Positions 1 through 7,679 of a stretch of DNA of 21,423 nt are shown here, piece by piece (the first letter of the stretch is position 1; the number at the start of each line of letters is the position of its first letter). Origin of the DNA: TMED69 sp036130055 (GTDB taxonomy: Bacteria; Pseudomonadota; Gammaproteobacteria; Ga0077536); the NCBI GenBank assembly GCA_036130055.1, contig JAYYOR010000044.1:1-21423 (forward strand), read 5' to 3'. Below the pieces are notes generated by a model. The model did no database searches, was not told where the DNA came from, and worked only from the letters and a program-made list of their open reading frames with translations. Both the position numbers and the translations under genes were made by a program.

Positions 1-801
1 TATGATCTTGGCAACAATTTTTACAGTCAATGGTTAGACGAGTCGATGACTTATTCTTCGGCTATTTTTGAGTCTCAAGAAAGCACTCTTAATGAAGCGC
101 AGGAAAATAAATATAAAAAGTTGTGTGAGCTAGTTAGCCTAAGTAGCGATGATGATGTTTTAGAGATTGGATGTGGTTGGGGTGGTTTAATAAACTTTAT
201 AAAACGAAAATATTCGTGCAGAATGAAAGCTATTACAATCTCAGATGAGCAATTTAGTTTTATTATAGACAAAGATAAAGAATTTAAGCCGCCTTCCGAA
301 ACTAGTGTTGAATTATGTGATTATAGAAATCTAAAAGGAAAGTTCGATAAAATTTTATCTATAGAAATGATTGAAGCTGTTGGTGCAAAATACTGGCCCG
401 ATTACTTTGGAACGCTAAAAAGATGTTTGAGGGATGGAGGAACAATAGGATTACAGGCTATAACAATTAAAGAAGATTTTTACGAAGATTATAGAAAAGG
501 TACTGATTTTATTCAACGCTATATCTTTCCTGGAGGGATGCTTCCTTCACTAAATATTATTAAAACGATTAGTAGGCGAGCTGGCCTGAGGGTGATTAAA
601 AATTCAGACTATGGACAGCATTACGCGCGGACCCTAAAGGTTTGGAGAGAAAGGTTCAATAACTCTTGGCCGGTTTTAGAAAAACAGGGGTTTGATAGTC
701 GATTTTATAGGACTTGGGACTACTATCTTGCGTATTGTCAGGCAGGTTTTTCTCAGGGAATGATTAACGTATGGCAGCTGAGTTTGGAGCATGATGATTA
801 A
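1..801 (+). CDS. Cyclopropane-fatty-acyl-phospholipid synthase-like SAM methyltransferase (5' end outside window)
   Basis: This is the C-terminal two thirds or more of a CFA-synthase-family enzyme, which uses S-adenosylmethionine to methylate or cyclopropanate unsaturated acyl chains of membrane phospholipids. The reading frame is open from base 1 and the peptide before the first internal ATG (YDLGNNFYSQWLDESMTYSS) matches the family's conserved entry motif, so the gene begins upstream and the ATG at 46 is not the start. Visible motifs are the SAM-binding VLEIGCGWGG, then SIEMIEAVG, FIQRYIFPGG.LPS and the terminal GMINVWQLSL. The CDS overlaps the last bases of the convergent NTF2-like gene. 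In many proteobacteria CFA-like enzymes sit in a cluster with an NTF2-like protein, which fits this neighbour. The family is clear; whether the product is a cyclopropane or a methyl-branched chain is not. Confidence 0.9.
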   Translation, partial: YDLGNNFYSQWLDESMTYSSAIFESQESTLNEAQENKYKKLCELVSLSSDDDVLEIGCGWGGLINFIKRKYSCRMKAITISDEQFSFIIDKDKEFKPPSETSVELCDYRNLKGKFDKILSIEMIEAVGAKYWPDYFGTLKRCLRDGGTIGLQAITIKEDFYEDYRKGTDFIQRYIFPGGMLPSLNIIKTISRRAGLRVIKNSDYGQHYARTLKVWRERFNNSWPVLEKQGFDSRFYRTWDYYLAYCQAGFSQGMINVWQLSLEHDD

Positions 802-1262
802 CTAAGTCTATAATCAGCTTTCTTCGAAATCTTCCTTCTGATCATCTTTGATGTTACACCAACTATCGGAATCAGCTCATATATATTTGAAGTTGGATCC
901 CAAAACTCTTCATGGTGTATAACTAGATCATTTGAATCAAATTTTATAAAGCTCATGCCGTTAATGCGAACTAATTTTTGACTTTTTCGGTGGCGCATTT
1001 CAAGAGCCCAAATGAAGGACGCACGCCTCGGTCGTTCTGCTTGCTCAAAAAAAAGGTTGTTAACATCAAAGTTAATATCCTTAAAATTTAGGAACATAGA
1101 GCTGATAATAACTTTGAATTTTTTTATTCCTATAGTCTCGTGGAAGGGATCCTTGAAGAAGACATTTTCCGCCAAGTAAGTGTCAAGTTGATCGATGCTT
1201 CCGTGTTGGAGTGTTTGCAGGAAACTACAATATTTATTTAATAATTCTTCCAGTTTTGACAC
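798..1262 (-). CDS. NTF2/SnoaL-like domain protein
   Basis: A 154-aa single-domain protein of the nuclear transport factor 2 (NTF2)-like superfamily, a cone-shaped alpha+beta fold used by small-molecule isomerases, cyclases and non-catalytic binding proteins. Support comes from length, an N-terminal helix pair followed by LDTYLAENVFFKDPFHE, and strands carrying R/K/N-rich segments (ALEMRHRKSQKLVRINGMSFIKF) and HHEEFWDP. No signal peptide is seen. The start is GTG at 1262, preceded at a good distance by AAGGA. Its stop codon overlaps that of the CFA-synthase-like gene on the opposite strand. NTF2-like proteins recur beside CFA synthase genes, so a role linked to membrane lipid modification is possible but inferred. 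The C-terminus is basic (MIRRKISKKADYR). The catalytic function is unknown. Confidence 0.75.
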   Translation of the reverse strand: MSKLEELLNKYCSFLQTLQHGSIDQLDTYLAENVFFKDPFHETIGIKKFKVIISSMFLNFKDINFDVNNLFFEQAERPRRASFIWALEMRHRKSQKLVRINGMSFIKFDSNDLVIHHEEFWDPTSNIYELIPIVGVTSKMIRRKISKKADYRLS

Positions 1263-1411
1263 TAACCAATTCCTTTACACAGGGTAGAAACTTGGTGCAG
1301 AAGCTGAACACCGCGGCCTGCAAAGGGGGGGGAGGAAAGCTAGTCGAGATGCACAGCTCTGCTGCCTAAGTTACGGTTTGCGAAAATCACTGGATCATAA
1401 AGTTGTAAAAT
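1263..1411. other. Intergenic spacer with a G8 run and small inverted repeats
   Basis: This 149-base gap between two minus-strand genes is visibly richer in G+C than its surroundings. It holds a run of eight G (1325-1332), a CCGCGG palindrome (1311-1316) and a bulged hairpin (GGTG 1294-1297 with CACC 1309-1312, inner CAG/CTG). Read on the minus strand the hairpin is followed by AAGTTT, a poor match to an intrinsic terminator for the dehydrogenase gene. AAGGA just upstream of the GTG at 1262 is the ribosome binding site of the NTF2-like gene. No tRNA fold or convincing promoter is seen. Confidence 0.4.
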
Positions 1412-2551
1412 TTACCAAGCTTTTTCAAGTATATTCTGAATTTTTTTTGCGTCTCTCAACGGAATAGGGTTCGTTTCTAACCATTTGTCACTAAGACATT
1501 CTTTCGCTAAATCTGGCAGTGAATCTTTTGGTATATTGCAATCTTGCAAACGAGTTGGCAATTCAAGTTGAATTACTAAGTTCTTAATAGCTTTTGACAA
1601 GTAACCCCCAGATTGCTCGATTTGGCTATTTAACTCATTTTGTTTAGTTTGAGTCGCAGGAAGATTAAAGTCTAATACATGAGGGAGCATAACGCAGGAA
1701 GTTTCTCCATGTGGCATACCAGCGCTTCCACCAAGTATATGCCCAATACCGTGGCTGGCACCCAAATCTAACCCACCTGCAACTCCTTGTATGGATAACC
1801 ATGCTGCAATTTGGCATTCATGGCGAGAGTTATAAGATTTTGCATCGTGTTTGGCGTGTTTTAAGGAGTGCATTAAGATTCTAAATCCTTGCAAAGCCAT
1901 AGCCGCGTGCGTAGGAGCAACTCTAGGAGCGCACCAAGTTTCTACAGCGTGGTCAAGCGCCCTCACACCTGTACTAAAAAAAAGTCTATCGGGCGTATCT
2001 AGAGTAAGCCAAGGATCAAGAACTACGGCAGCTGGAGGAAAAGACTTGTTATAAAAAACTTCCTTAGCCGGAACTTCTTCGTTTGTAATTCCCGCAAAGC
2101 AAGTATATTCACCAGCCGAGAGAGTAGTAGGAAGAGCAACAAGCTTAGCCTTAGGGACACTGAATTTGGTTGTTCCTCTAAGTTTATCTATATCCTCAGT
2201 TTTACCAAAGTTATTTGAGGCTCCTAAGTTAGCTACTTTTAAGGTATCACATACTGATCCTCCTCCTAAACCTATAATTAAACCAATGTCATTTTCTTTT
2301 ATCATTTTTGATATCTTAATAACATCGTTTCTCGGAGAGTGGGCTTTAAGTCCATTGCAAAAGAAAACGTTTCGTTCATTTGTGAGCTCTTTAATTTTCT
2401 GAATGGCAGGAGATTCTGCCAGGGATGTGTTAGTAGCCACTAAAATATTTGTGTTATGTTCTTCTCTGAGAATGTCTGCCAAACTCTGTTCTAAACCCTT
2501 ATCGAAATAGACTTTGTGCAGGTGGGACGATTCAAAGACACCTTTTTCCAT
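1412..2551 (-). CDS. Iron-containing alcohol dehydrogenase family, maleylacetate-reductase-like
   Basis: A group III (iron-type) alcohol dehydrogenase/maleylacetate reductase homologue of 379 aa, expected to be a cytosolic NAD(P)H-dependent oxidoreductase. Family motifs are the nucleotide-binding GLGGGSVCDTLK (about residues 94-105), PTTLSAGEYT, GVRALDHAVE (195-204), GASHGIGHILGG (264-275) and MPHGETSCVMLPHV. His201, His267 and His281 match metal-ligand positions, but the usual ligand Asp is Arg197. An Asp at 200 lies one turn away. This resembles the maleylacetate-reductase-like branch, some members of which do not need metal. The ATG at 2551 is chosen because GAGG lies 5 nt upstream; an in-frame TTG at 2593 lacks a ribosome binding site. 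The gene diverges from the CoA-transferase operon. Substrate unknown; a short-chain alcohol or a maleylacetate-type keto acid is possible. Confidence 0.85.
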   Translation of the reverse strand: MEKGVFESSHLHKVYFDKGLEQSLADILREEHNTNILVATNTSLAESPAIQKIKELTNERNVFFCNGLKAHSPRNDVIKISKMIKENDIGLIIGLGGGSVCDTLKVANLGASNNFGKTEDIDKLRGTTKFSVPKAKLVALPTTLSAGEYTCFAGITNEEVPAKEVFYNKSFPPAAVVLDPWLTLDTPDRLFFSTGVRALDHAVETWCAPRVAPTHAAMALQGFRILMHSLKHAKHDAKSYNSRHECQIAAWLSIQGVAGGLDLGASHGIGHILGGSAGMPHGETSCVMLPHVLDFNLPATQTKQNELNSQIEQSGGYLSKAIKNLVIQLELPTRLQDCNIPKDSLPDLAKECLSDKWLETNPIPLRDAKKIQNILEKAW

Positions 2552-2556
2552 TATAT

Positions 2557-2560
2557 CCTC
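2557..2560 (-). promoter_or_regulatory. Shine-Dalgarno GAGG fixing the dehydrogenase start
   Basis: GAGG reads on the minus strand 5 nt before the ATG at 2551. The upstream in-frame TTG at 2593 has nothing comparable, so this site decides the start. Confidence 0.6.
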
Positions 2561-2580
2561 GGTTAATACTTTACTATAGA

Positions 2581-2609
2581 TTGGACATTTCAATAGTTAT
2601 TGTATTATA
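2581..2609. promoter_or_regulatory. Candidate back-to-back promoters in the dehydrogenase/CoA-transferase spacer
   Basis: On the plus strand TTGGAC (2581-2586) is separated by 16 nt from TATTAT (2603-2608), a plausible sigma-70 pair about 40 nt upstream of the TTG start of the CoA-transferase gene. On the minus strand the same AT stretch reads as a perfect TATAAT (2609-2604), placed to drive the dehydrogenase gene, though its -35 region is poor. The two -10 elements share bases, so the promoters would compete. Assigned by consensus alone. Confidence 0.4.
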
Positions 2610-2634
2610 GATAGTATATATGTGCGATTTTTTT

Positions 2635-2639
2635 AAGGA
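2635..2639 (+). promoter_or_regulatory. Shine-Dalgarno AAGGA for a TTG start
   Basis: AAGGA lies 7 nt before the TTG at 2647. It supports TTG initiation, which gives the family-typical N-terminus LEGIKVLD near residue 4. Confidence 0.6.
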
Positions 2640-2646
2640 ATAACTT

Positions 2647-3858
2647 TTGCAGATACTTGAAGGCATAAAGGTTTTAGATATCACGCAATATTTAGCGGGT
2701 CCAACCGTGGGCAGGTTAATGGCGGAGCTTGGTGCTGAGGTGATTAAAATAGAAATCGCACCTGATGGTGATCCTTCCAGATTTTTACCCGTTTCTAAGG
2801 GAGGAACAAGTGGGTATTTTGTGCAACAGAATAGGGGAAAGAAGAGCGTGGGGCTCAATATAACGAAGCCAAATTCAAGTAAAATTATGGAGAGGCTCAT
2901 TAAACAAGCGGACGTTTTTGTTGAGAACCTTGGCCCTGGTGTTTTAAAAAAAAGAAAATGGGATTGGGAAAATGCAAAAAAAATTAACAGCAAACTCATA
3001 ATGGCGTCGATATCAATGTACGGCAAAACCGGTTGTTTATCTCACAAAACGGGTTATGATTGGGCCGCTCAAGCGTTTTCTGGCTTGATGCATATGACTG
3101 GGGAGAAAGAAGGTCCTCCCACACCTGTTGGTATAGGAATCGCCGATGTTGGCGCTGGTGTCCATGCTTTTGCTGGGATTGGTATGGCACTGTTTCACAG
3201 ATTGAGGACAGGGAAAGGACAGTACATAGATATAAGTATGGTAGACGCACTCTTCCATATGCATGATTTATCAATCCAGGCATCTTCTTTATCTGAAGAC
3301 CAGTGGGAGCCAAAACGTTGCGGAACTCATCATGAACTTATAGCACCTTTCGGTGTATTCAAAGGTCCAACAGGATTTTTGGTTATTTTGTCATTACAAC
3401 GTCAGTGGCCGCTTGTTTGTAAAGCCATGGGGAAACCTGAGCTTGTTCAAGATACTAGATTTATCGATCTAGAATCTAGGGCGCGCAATCAAGCAAGTTT
3501 AAAAGAAATCATCGAAAATTGGGCAAAAAAATTTACTTCAAACAAAGAGTTGCTACAGGTCTTGGAAAATTATAGAGTGCCGGCAGCACCAGTGTTAGCA
3601 CCGATTGAAGCGGTTAATCATCCGTATTTTAAATCGCGTGATCAAGTTAGGGAAATTTATGATGAAACGCTAGGAAAATTTTTGATTCCTGGATTCCCTT
3701 TTAAGTTTTCCGAACAAATGAACCTTGATCTAAAGGCTCCGTCCCTTGGTCAAAATAATCGAGAGGTAGTTGTAGATCAATTAGGGTTTTCAGAAGATGA
3801 ATTCCGCATGTTTAGTGAGGAAGAGATTTTGGTTTCTAAACAAAATAGACGGATTTAA
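2647..3858 (+). CDS. CaiB/BaiF family (family III) CoA-transferase
   Basis: A full-length family III CoA-transferase of 403 aa, which moves coenzyme A between carboxylic acids through an enzyme-bound aspartyl anhydride. Members include formyl-CoA, carnitine and succinyl-CoA-dependent transferases and the related 2-methylacyl-CoA racemases. The N-terminus LEGIKVLDITQYLAGP, then AELGAEVIKIE, QQNRGKKSVGLNI and the catalytic GIGIADVGAGVHA are all present; Asp167 is the probable nucleophile. GKGQYIDISMVDAL follows in the usual position. The start is TTG. The next gene, an SDR, begins 8 nt after the stop and glnD follows, so the three probably share a transcript. Activation of an acid to its CoA thioester followed by SDR oxidation is a reasonable reading; the acid is unknown. 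Confidence 0.93.
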   Translation: MQILEGIKVLDITQYLAGPTVGRLMAELGAEVIKIEIAPDGDPSRFLPVSKGGTSGYFVQQNRGKKSVGLNITKPNSSKIMERLIKQADVFVENLGPGVLKKRKWDWENAKKINSKLIMASISMYGKTGCLSHKTGYDWAAQAFSGLMHMTGEKEGPPTPVGIGIADVGAGVHAFAGIGMALFHRLRTGKGQYIDISMVDALFHMHDLSIQASSLSEDQWEPKRCGTHHELIAPFGVFKGPTGFLVILSLQRQWPLVCKAMGKPELVQDTRFIDLESRARNQASLKEIIENWAKKFTSNKELLQVLENYRVPAAPVLAPIEAVNHPYFKSRDQVREIYDETLGKFLIPGFPFKFSEQMNLDLKAPSLGQNNREVVVDQLGFSEDEFRMFSEEEILVSKQNRRI

Positions 3859-3865
3859 AACAGCC

Positions 3866-4642
3866 GTGTCGAAAATATTTAATCTTAATAATAAAATTGC
3901 AATAGTAACCGGTTCAAGTCGTGGTATAGGGAAAGAGATTGCTAGACAGTTTGTTTTCCAAGGAGCAAAAGTTATTGTTAGCAGCAGGAATTTAGAAGCT
4001 TGTAAGAGTGTGGCAGATGAGATTAATAGGGAAAATATCAACGAAACAGGAATAGCTTTTCCCGTTCAAGCTAATATTGGAAAATATGAGCAGTTAGAAA
4101 ATTTAGTAACTGTTGCTAAAAATGAATTCGGAGATCCCGATATTTTGGTAGCTAATGCTGCTATTAACCCTGTTTACGGACCGATGGTAGCAATGGATAC
4201 TAGTGAGTTTTTAAAAATTTTAGATACGAATGTGGTTGCAAACTTTCAACTAATAAAGTTAGTCTCGATTGGGATGAAGCAGAAAAAATCTGGTTCTATA
4301 ATTGTTATTTCTTCAATAGGAGGATTGAGGGCGGACGACAATATAGGTGGCTATTGTGTTTCGAAAGCGGCTGATTTACAAATGGTAAGAAATCTTGCTT
4401 CGGAATTGGGAGAATATGGAATCCGTGTAAATGCTATATCCCCTGGTTTAGTAAAAACGGAGTTTGCGCGAAAATTGTGGGAAAATAAAGAGATTATTTC
4501 TGTAATCGAAGGAAAAACGCCTTTACGTCGTCTTGGTGAACCGACCGAGTTCGGGGGGATAGCAGTTTTTTTAGCGTCAGAGGCATCTAGTTTTGCTACG
4601 GGTCAGAATTTTATTATTGATGGCGGCGCTTCCATAATTTGA
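3866..4642 (+). CDS. Short-chain dehydrogenase/reductase (SDR)
   Basis: A classical SDR of 258 aa that should oxidise or reduce an alcohol/ketone with NAD(P)(H) in the cytosol. The Rossmann motif TGSSRGIG (15-22), ANAA (96-99), the catalytic Ser in ISSIGG (near 150), YCVSK (Tyr163, Lys167) and the C-terminal TGQNFIIDGGASII are all present. The frame is open further upstream to an ATG at 3797 inside the CoA-transferase gene, but the GTG at 3866 gives the family-typical N-terminus VSKIFNLNNKIAIVTG and avoids a 62-nt overlap; no strong ribosome binding site precedes it, so translation may be coupled. It lies between the CoA-transferase and glnD with gaps of 7 and 9 nt. Similar to FabG-like or 3-hydroxyacyl dehydrogenases; substrate unknown. 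Confidence 0.9.
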   Translation: MSKIFNLNNKIAIVTGSSRGIGKEIARQFVFQGAKVIVSSRNLEACKSVADEINRENINETGIAFPVQANIGKYEQLENLVTVAKNEFGDPDILVANAAINPVYGPMVAMDTSEFLKILDTNVVANFQLIKLVSIGMKQKKSGSIIVISSIGGLRADDNIGGYCVSKAADLQMVRNLASELGEYGIRVNAISPGLVKTEFARKLWENKEIISVIEGKTPLRRLGEPTEFGGIAVFLASEASSFATGQNFIIDGGASII

Positions 4643-4651
4643 GAATAATCG

Positions 4652-7228
4652 ATGGCACAACCAAAGACGTCTAACATAGATAAGTTAAAGTTCTCGAGAC
4701 AAGTAATTCTGGAAGCTTGTGAGAAAAGGCTAGACGGTCTCAACGATGGACGTTCAATTGTAAAAAATTTTTCCCTTTCTGTGGATGACTTTATTATTTC
4801 GACATGGAAAGAATGCGCATATCTGATTCACGAAAATGTTGATTTAGTTGCGATAGGTGGTTTCGGTCGTTCGGAATTATGCCCTCACTCTGATTGGGAT
4901 CTTCTAATATTAGTCGAAAACAAAATGTCTGTTGGTTTAAAGAAATTGCTCTCAAAATTTGCACAAATGATTTGGGATTCTGGAGCTAATTTTTCTCATT
5001 CGGTAAGGAACGTAAAAGAAGCAAAAGAATTTTTTGATATAGACCACCATGCTAGAACCGCTTTTTTGGAATCTCGACTTTTATCAGGAAACGGAAAATT
5101 ATATAAAGAGCTTTGTGTAACAGAAGCGATTGAGAATTGGGACTTACAAAGAAGGAAAATATTTTGTTTGCAGAAACTTGAGGAATCGAGCCAAAGGCGA
5201 TTAAATTTTGGGAACACTGCCTTTTGCATGGAGCCTAATGTAAAGAATGGTAAAGGAGGGTTGAGAGACGTCAGTACTATATTTTGGTTATCTATGGTTT
5301 GGTATCGTGTTTCAGCAGCGAGGAAATTGATAAATGAAAAAATCGTAAGTGAAGAAGAGTTCGATGGCTTTGTAAAAGCAAGGGACTTTCTTTGGAAGGT
5401 TCGGACGGCGCTTCATTTAGAATCAGGAAGAGAAAATGATATTTTAAGTTTTGAATATCAATTAAAATTAGCAAAGCGTCTGCGGTACAGAGGAGCAAAT
5501 GATTCTCAAACCGCGGAGAGGTTTTTAAAAAACTATTTTTTAAAAGTGAAAACTATCGCTGAATTAACCGACATATTCTTGCTTCACTTTGAAGAAAGGA
5601 TAAATCCGGTCACATCAACAAAATCTCGTTTATTAGATGGTTGTATAAAAATATCCGGCGGTGTCTTATCTATAACTGATGAGGAAAAGTTCTTATCTAA
5701 CCCTGCTAATTTAATTGAAGTTTTTCGATTATCCCAAATCTACGATGTAGCTCTTAACAGTAACACCTTGCGGTTACTAAGGCTTAATAAAAATTTATTG
5801 AATTATAATTCAAAGATAAGATCAAAGCTTTCGGACTTATTTCTTTCGATTTTGCAGTCTGACCTACATATCGCAAGGAGTTTACAATTAATGCATGAGA
5901 CAGGGGTTCTCGGGAAATTTTGCCCTGATTTTCAAAAAATAACCGGTTTTGGACAATTTGATAGATACCATCATTTCACAGTCGACGCTCATACTATCCG
6001 AGGAATTTCATTTATGAGTAACTTTGATCTGATAGAAGATGGAAAAATGAATCTAGCCTTTTTATCAAATTTAAAAATGTCTCTAGAAAAACCTGAGTTA
6101 CTTTATATTGCTGTTCTGTATCATGATATCGCTAAAGGGCGAGGAGGAGACCATTCCAAAATTGGAGCTGATCTCGCGGAGAAATTTTGTAAAAGGCTTG
6201 GGCTTACCCATTACGACGCTGAGTTAGTGTCCTGGTTAGTTCTTAATCACCTGCTTCTTTCAAAAACCGCCCAACATTTTGACATTAATGATAAAAAGAT
6301 TATTGAAGAGTTTGCGATTTCCGTCGGCGACAGGGAGAGATTAGTGGCCTTATTTTTGCTCACTATAGTTGATGTGGCAGCTGTAGGTCCAGGAACTCTG
6401 ACTGAATGGAAAAAGCATTTATTTTTTCAGTTGTTTCATGCAACGGACAATCTGATTCGGACCGGCCAGATGCCAGCAAGGGCTCAAGGGTTGCGGATAA
6501 AATCGAGAAAAAAAGCGGTAATTTCGTTATCAAGACCTAACGATTCTAAAAATGTAGAAGCTCTATTAGAGGTATTGCCTAGTTCACTCATTCTAAATAG
6601 TGCCCCAGCAGTTACTTTAGAATTTTGTACTATGCTCAATAACTACTCAGGTGTAAAAATCTTTTCCGAGGAAGACCGTGGATTCACAAAAATTTTGGCT
6701 TGGGGGGAAGATCGAATTGGACTTTTTGCTTCTTTAGCTGCTGGTCTGGCTGAATTAAATGTTAAAATTATTACTGCTAATGCCTACACTTTAAAGGATA
6801 GTAGGGTAATAGATGTGTTTCATATCACAGATCAAAACGATCAGCCTCTTTTTGAAAAAAGTTATCTTAGGCGGGTTAGAGAACGACTCAATAGAGTTTT
6901 GACAGCAACTTTAGATGTGGGTTTTGAAAGCCATTTTAACCCAGATATTTTAATGCGCGCGTTGCCGGTCTCAGTAAAGCAACATGAAAGTGCCGGCCAT
7001 AATGTTACAGCGATTGAAGTGGTTGCGGCTGATCGAAAGGGTTTGCTTGCGACTTTGGCCGGTGCACTGCTGGCTGACGATCTTGTTTTAAAGGGAGTTA
7101 GTGCTAGTACCTTCGGAGAAAAAGCGGTTGATATGTTTTTTCTTGTCTCAAAAAAAGGAACAAAGCTCAGCCCCGATCAGACTAGAGGAGTAATAAGTAG
7201 ACTTGAAGCTGCAGCTCGGATTGACTGA
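4652..7228 (+). CDS. glnD: Bifunctional [protein-PII] uridylyltransferase/uridylyl-removing enzyme GlnD
   Basis: GlnD senses glutamine and reversibly uridylylates PII proteins (GlnB/GlnK), thereby setting glutamine synthetase activity and nitrogen-regulated transcription. The 858-aa protein has the complete architecture. The nucleotidyltransferase motif GGFGRSELCPHSDWDL spans about 69-84, with the DxD pair Asp81/Asp83. PNVKNGKGGLRDV (near 195-207) is the GlnD signature. The HD domain has RYHHFTVDAHT (His440, His441) and YHDIAKGRGGDHSKIG (His491, Asp492). Two ACT domains begin near 678 (ILAWGEDRIGLFASLA) and 787 (IEVVAADRKGLLATLA). It is slightly shorter than the roughly 890 aa of enteric GlnD. 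ATG at 4652 follows the SDR stop by 9 nt. The TGA stop directly abuts the convergent NTF2-like gene. Sitting behind a CoA-transferase/SDR pair is unlike the common map-glnD neighbourhood. Confidence 0.97.
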   Translation: MAQPKTSNIDKLKFSRQVILEACEKRLDGLNDGRSIVKNFSLSVDDFIISTWKECAYLIHENVDLVAIGGFGRSELCPHSDWDLLILVENKMSVGLKKLLSKFAQMIWDSGANFSHSVRNVKEAKEFFDIDHHARTAFLESRLLSGNGKLYKELCVTEAIENWDLQRRKIFCLQKLEESSQRRLNFGNTAFCMEPNVKNGKGGLRDVSTIFWLSMVWYRVSAARKLINEKIVSEEEFDGFVKARDFLWKVRTALHLESGRENDILSFEYQLKLAKRLRYRGANDSQTAERFLKNYFLKVKTIAELTDIFLLHFEERINPVTSTKSRLLDGCIKISGGVLSITDEEKFLSNPANLIEVFRLSQIYDVALNSNTLRLLRLNKNLLNYNSKIRSKLSDLFLSILQSDLHIARSLQLMHETGVLGKFCPDFQKITGFGQFDRYHHFTVDAHTIRGISFMSNFDLIEDGKMNLAFLSNLKMSLEKPELLYIAVLYHDIAKGRGGDHSKIGADLAEKFCKRLGLTHYDAELVSWLVLNHLLLSKTAQHFDINDKKIIEEFAISVGDRERLVALFLLTIVDVAAVGPGTLTEWKKHLFFQLFHATDNLIRTGQMPARAQGLRIKSRKKAVISLSRPNDSKNVEALLEVLPSSLILNSAPAVTLEFCTMLNNYSGVKIFSEEDRGFTKILAWGEDRIGLFASLAAGLAELNVKIITANAYTLKDSRVIDVFHITDQNDQPLFEKSYLRRVRERLNRVLTATLDVGFESHFNPDILMRALPVSVKQHESAGHNVTAIEVVAADRKGLLATLAGALLADDLVLKGVSASTFGEKAVDMFFLVSKKGTKLSPDQTRGVISRLEAAARID

Positions 7229-7600
7229 TTACGGTTCTTGTTTTCTCATTGAATTTTTGATGGCGATTTTTCCATTTCTGAATGTATAGACATCACAACC
7301 TCGTGCACGAACTTTCTTGCCGTCGCTTTTACGGGTTCCAGTAAAGATCCACTCGCAACACCCCCTGTCACCGCTAAAGAAATCCTCTCCCACTGGTTCG
7401 AATTTTGCGTCCGGATATCCTTCCCACAGGCTTGCAAATCCTTTTTTTACTTCGTCCCATCCTTCACATTTGGTTCCTTCTACTTCGAATCCAACCGATG
7501 CATAAAACGCACAATCTGAATCCATATGCTCCATCAATTTGTCTACGTCATGATCATTCCAGGCTTGAGTGAAAGTTGCTAAAAATTCTTTTGAGGTCAT
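7229..7600 (-). CDS. NTF2/SnoaL-like small protein
   Basis: A 123-aa SnoaL/ketosteroid-isomerase-like protein of the NTF2 superfamily. It begins with a helix carrying TFTQAWNDHDVDKLMEHMDSDC, a very common N-terminal pattern in this family, followed by VEGWDEVKKG-like text (EGWDEVKKGFASLWEGYPDAKF) and closing strands DVYTFRNGKIAIKNSMRK. No signal peptide. ATG at 7600 is supported by AGGA a few bases upstream. The stop codon lies directly against glnD's stop with no base between. It diverges from the amidase gene across 79 bases. Such proteins may be isomerases, hydrolases of polar epoxides or binding proteins; the key residues for any one of these cannot be assigned here. Confidence 0.8.
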   Translation of the reverse strand: MTSKEFLATFTQAWNDHDVDKLMEHMDSDCAFYASVGFEVEGTKCEGWDEVKKGFASLWEGYPDAKFEPVGEDFFSGDRGCCEWIFTGTRKSDGKKVRARGCDVYTFRNGKIAIKNSMRKQEP

Positions 7601-7679
7601 TTTATCTTCCTTTGGATTTTTGTTACCTTACAATATCAAATAATAACAGAATTTTGATTATTTTTATAAGGAGTATTTG

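Noticed and set aside
1263..1411. A tRNA gene in the GC-rich spacer
   Set aside because: No acceptor stem, T-loop or anticodon arm could be traced on either strand.
2574..3026. Long minus-strand reading frame opposite the CoA-transferase gene
   Set aside because: It is a shadow of a clearly conserved gene on the other strand, with no recognisable domain.
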